DNA from: an uncultured Prevotella sp.
GTDB taxonomy: Bacteria; Bacteroidota; Bacteroidia; Bacteroidales; Bacteroidaceae
DNA length: 23,099 nucleotides
Assembly (NCBI GenBank): GCA_900769275.1
Contig: CAAGGA010000142.1
Span: 1-23,099, forward strand
Reading direction: 5' to 3'
Below the pieces are notes generated by a model. It searched no databases. It saw only the letters and a list, made by a program, of their open reading frames with translations, and was not told where the DNA came from. How positions within the stretch are numbered: position 1 is the stretch's first letter; each line of letters begins with the position of its first letter. The position numbers were made by a program, and so were the translations under genes. Shown in pieces: positions 23,059-23,099 of the stretch.

Positions 23059-23099
23059 TTTACGCTGCCTTAATCCCAAATCGGCCATTAGACTATTAT

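Noticed and set aside
18156..23085. 13-mer ATCCCAAATCGGC present at 18156-18168 and 23073-23085
   Set aside because: In a 23-kb window a few shared 13-mers are expected by chance (about 2.7e8 position pairs against 6.7e7 possible 13-mers). The similarity extends only a few bases further.

Overview
The window looks like a housekeeping stretch of a Bacteroidetes chromosome, most likely Prevotellaceae. The evidence is the family content: a bifunctional HisB, a long NusB of about 310 residues, L25 with an Ala-rich tail, a DUF5606 protein, YbbR-like and YajC proteins in one cluster, and a CarboxypepD_reg-like/beta-barrel outer-membrane protein. It also carries Bacteroidetes-type promoters (TAnnTTTG at -7, TTTG or TTG at -33), and starts are preceded by A-rich sequence rather than Shine-Dalgarno motifs. 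No plasmid, phage or transposase gene is visible.

Layout. 1-482: leader region of valS with a dispersed repeat. 483-5492 (+): valS, an unknown six-helix membrane protein and bifunctional hisB, separated by copies of a second dispersed repeat. 5553-7111 (+): uxaB with its own strong promoter. 7237-8016 (+): a TIGR02757/DUF2400 protein whose 3' end overlaps queF. 8004-13657 (-): a tightly packed block read leftward as nusB, yajC, ybbR-like, coaE, DUF5606, a Na+/Ca2+ antiporter, then three tandem preQ1-I riboswitches, yhhQ and queF. 13811-15960 (+): rplY, a 200-bp foldback element, pth and hslR. 15992-18112 (-): a secreted subtilisin-like protease. 18173-18802 (-): a hemolysin III/TrhA protein. 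19136-22690 (-): a PAP2 phosphatase directly downstream of a large TonB-dependent-receptor-like outer-membrane protein. 22932-23058 (+): a promoter and a terminator that would bound a short RNA.

The most striking element is the array of three near-identical 36-bp units (9179-9286) directly before yhhQ. Read on the minus strand, each unit folds as a complete preQ1 class-I pseudoknot aptamer. The two genes downstream are the textbook targets: a queuosine-precursor transporter and the preQ0 reductase QueF. The last aptamer ends three bases before the yhhQ start codon, which implies translational feedback by preQ1. Riboswitch, transporter and reductase form one regulatory module at the end of an otherwise housekeeping operon.

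The second unusual signal is a pair of intergenic repeat families with one design. Arms of tandem octamers (GGTTNTNN on the left, its complement on the right) flank a conserved core of 36-38 bp. Family A occurs at 345-436, 7115-7224 and 18858-18949; family B at 3192-3298 and 4291-4421. All lie in gene leaders or gene junctions, and the family B pair forms a 60-bp perfect inverted repeat around one gene.
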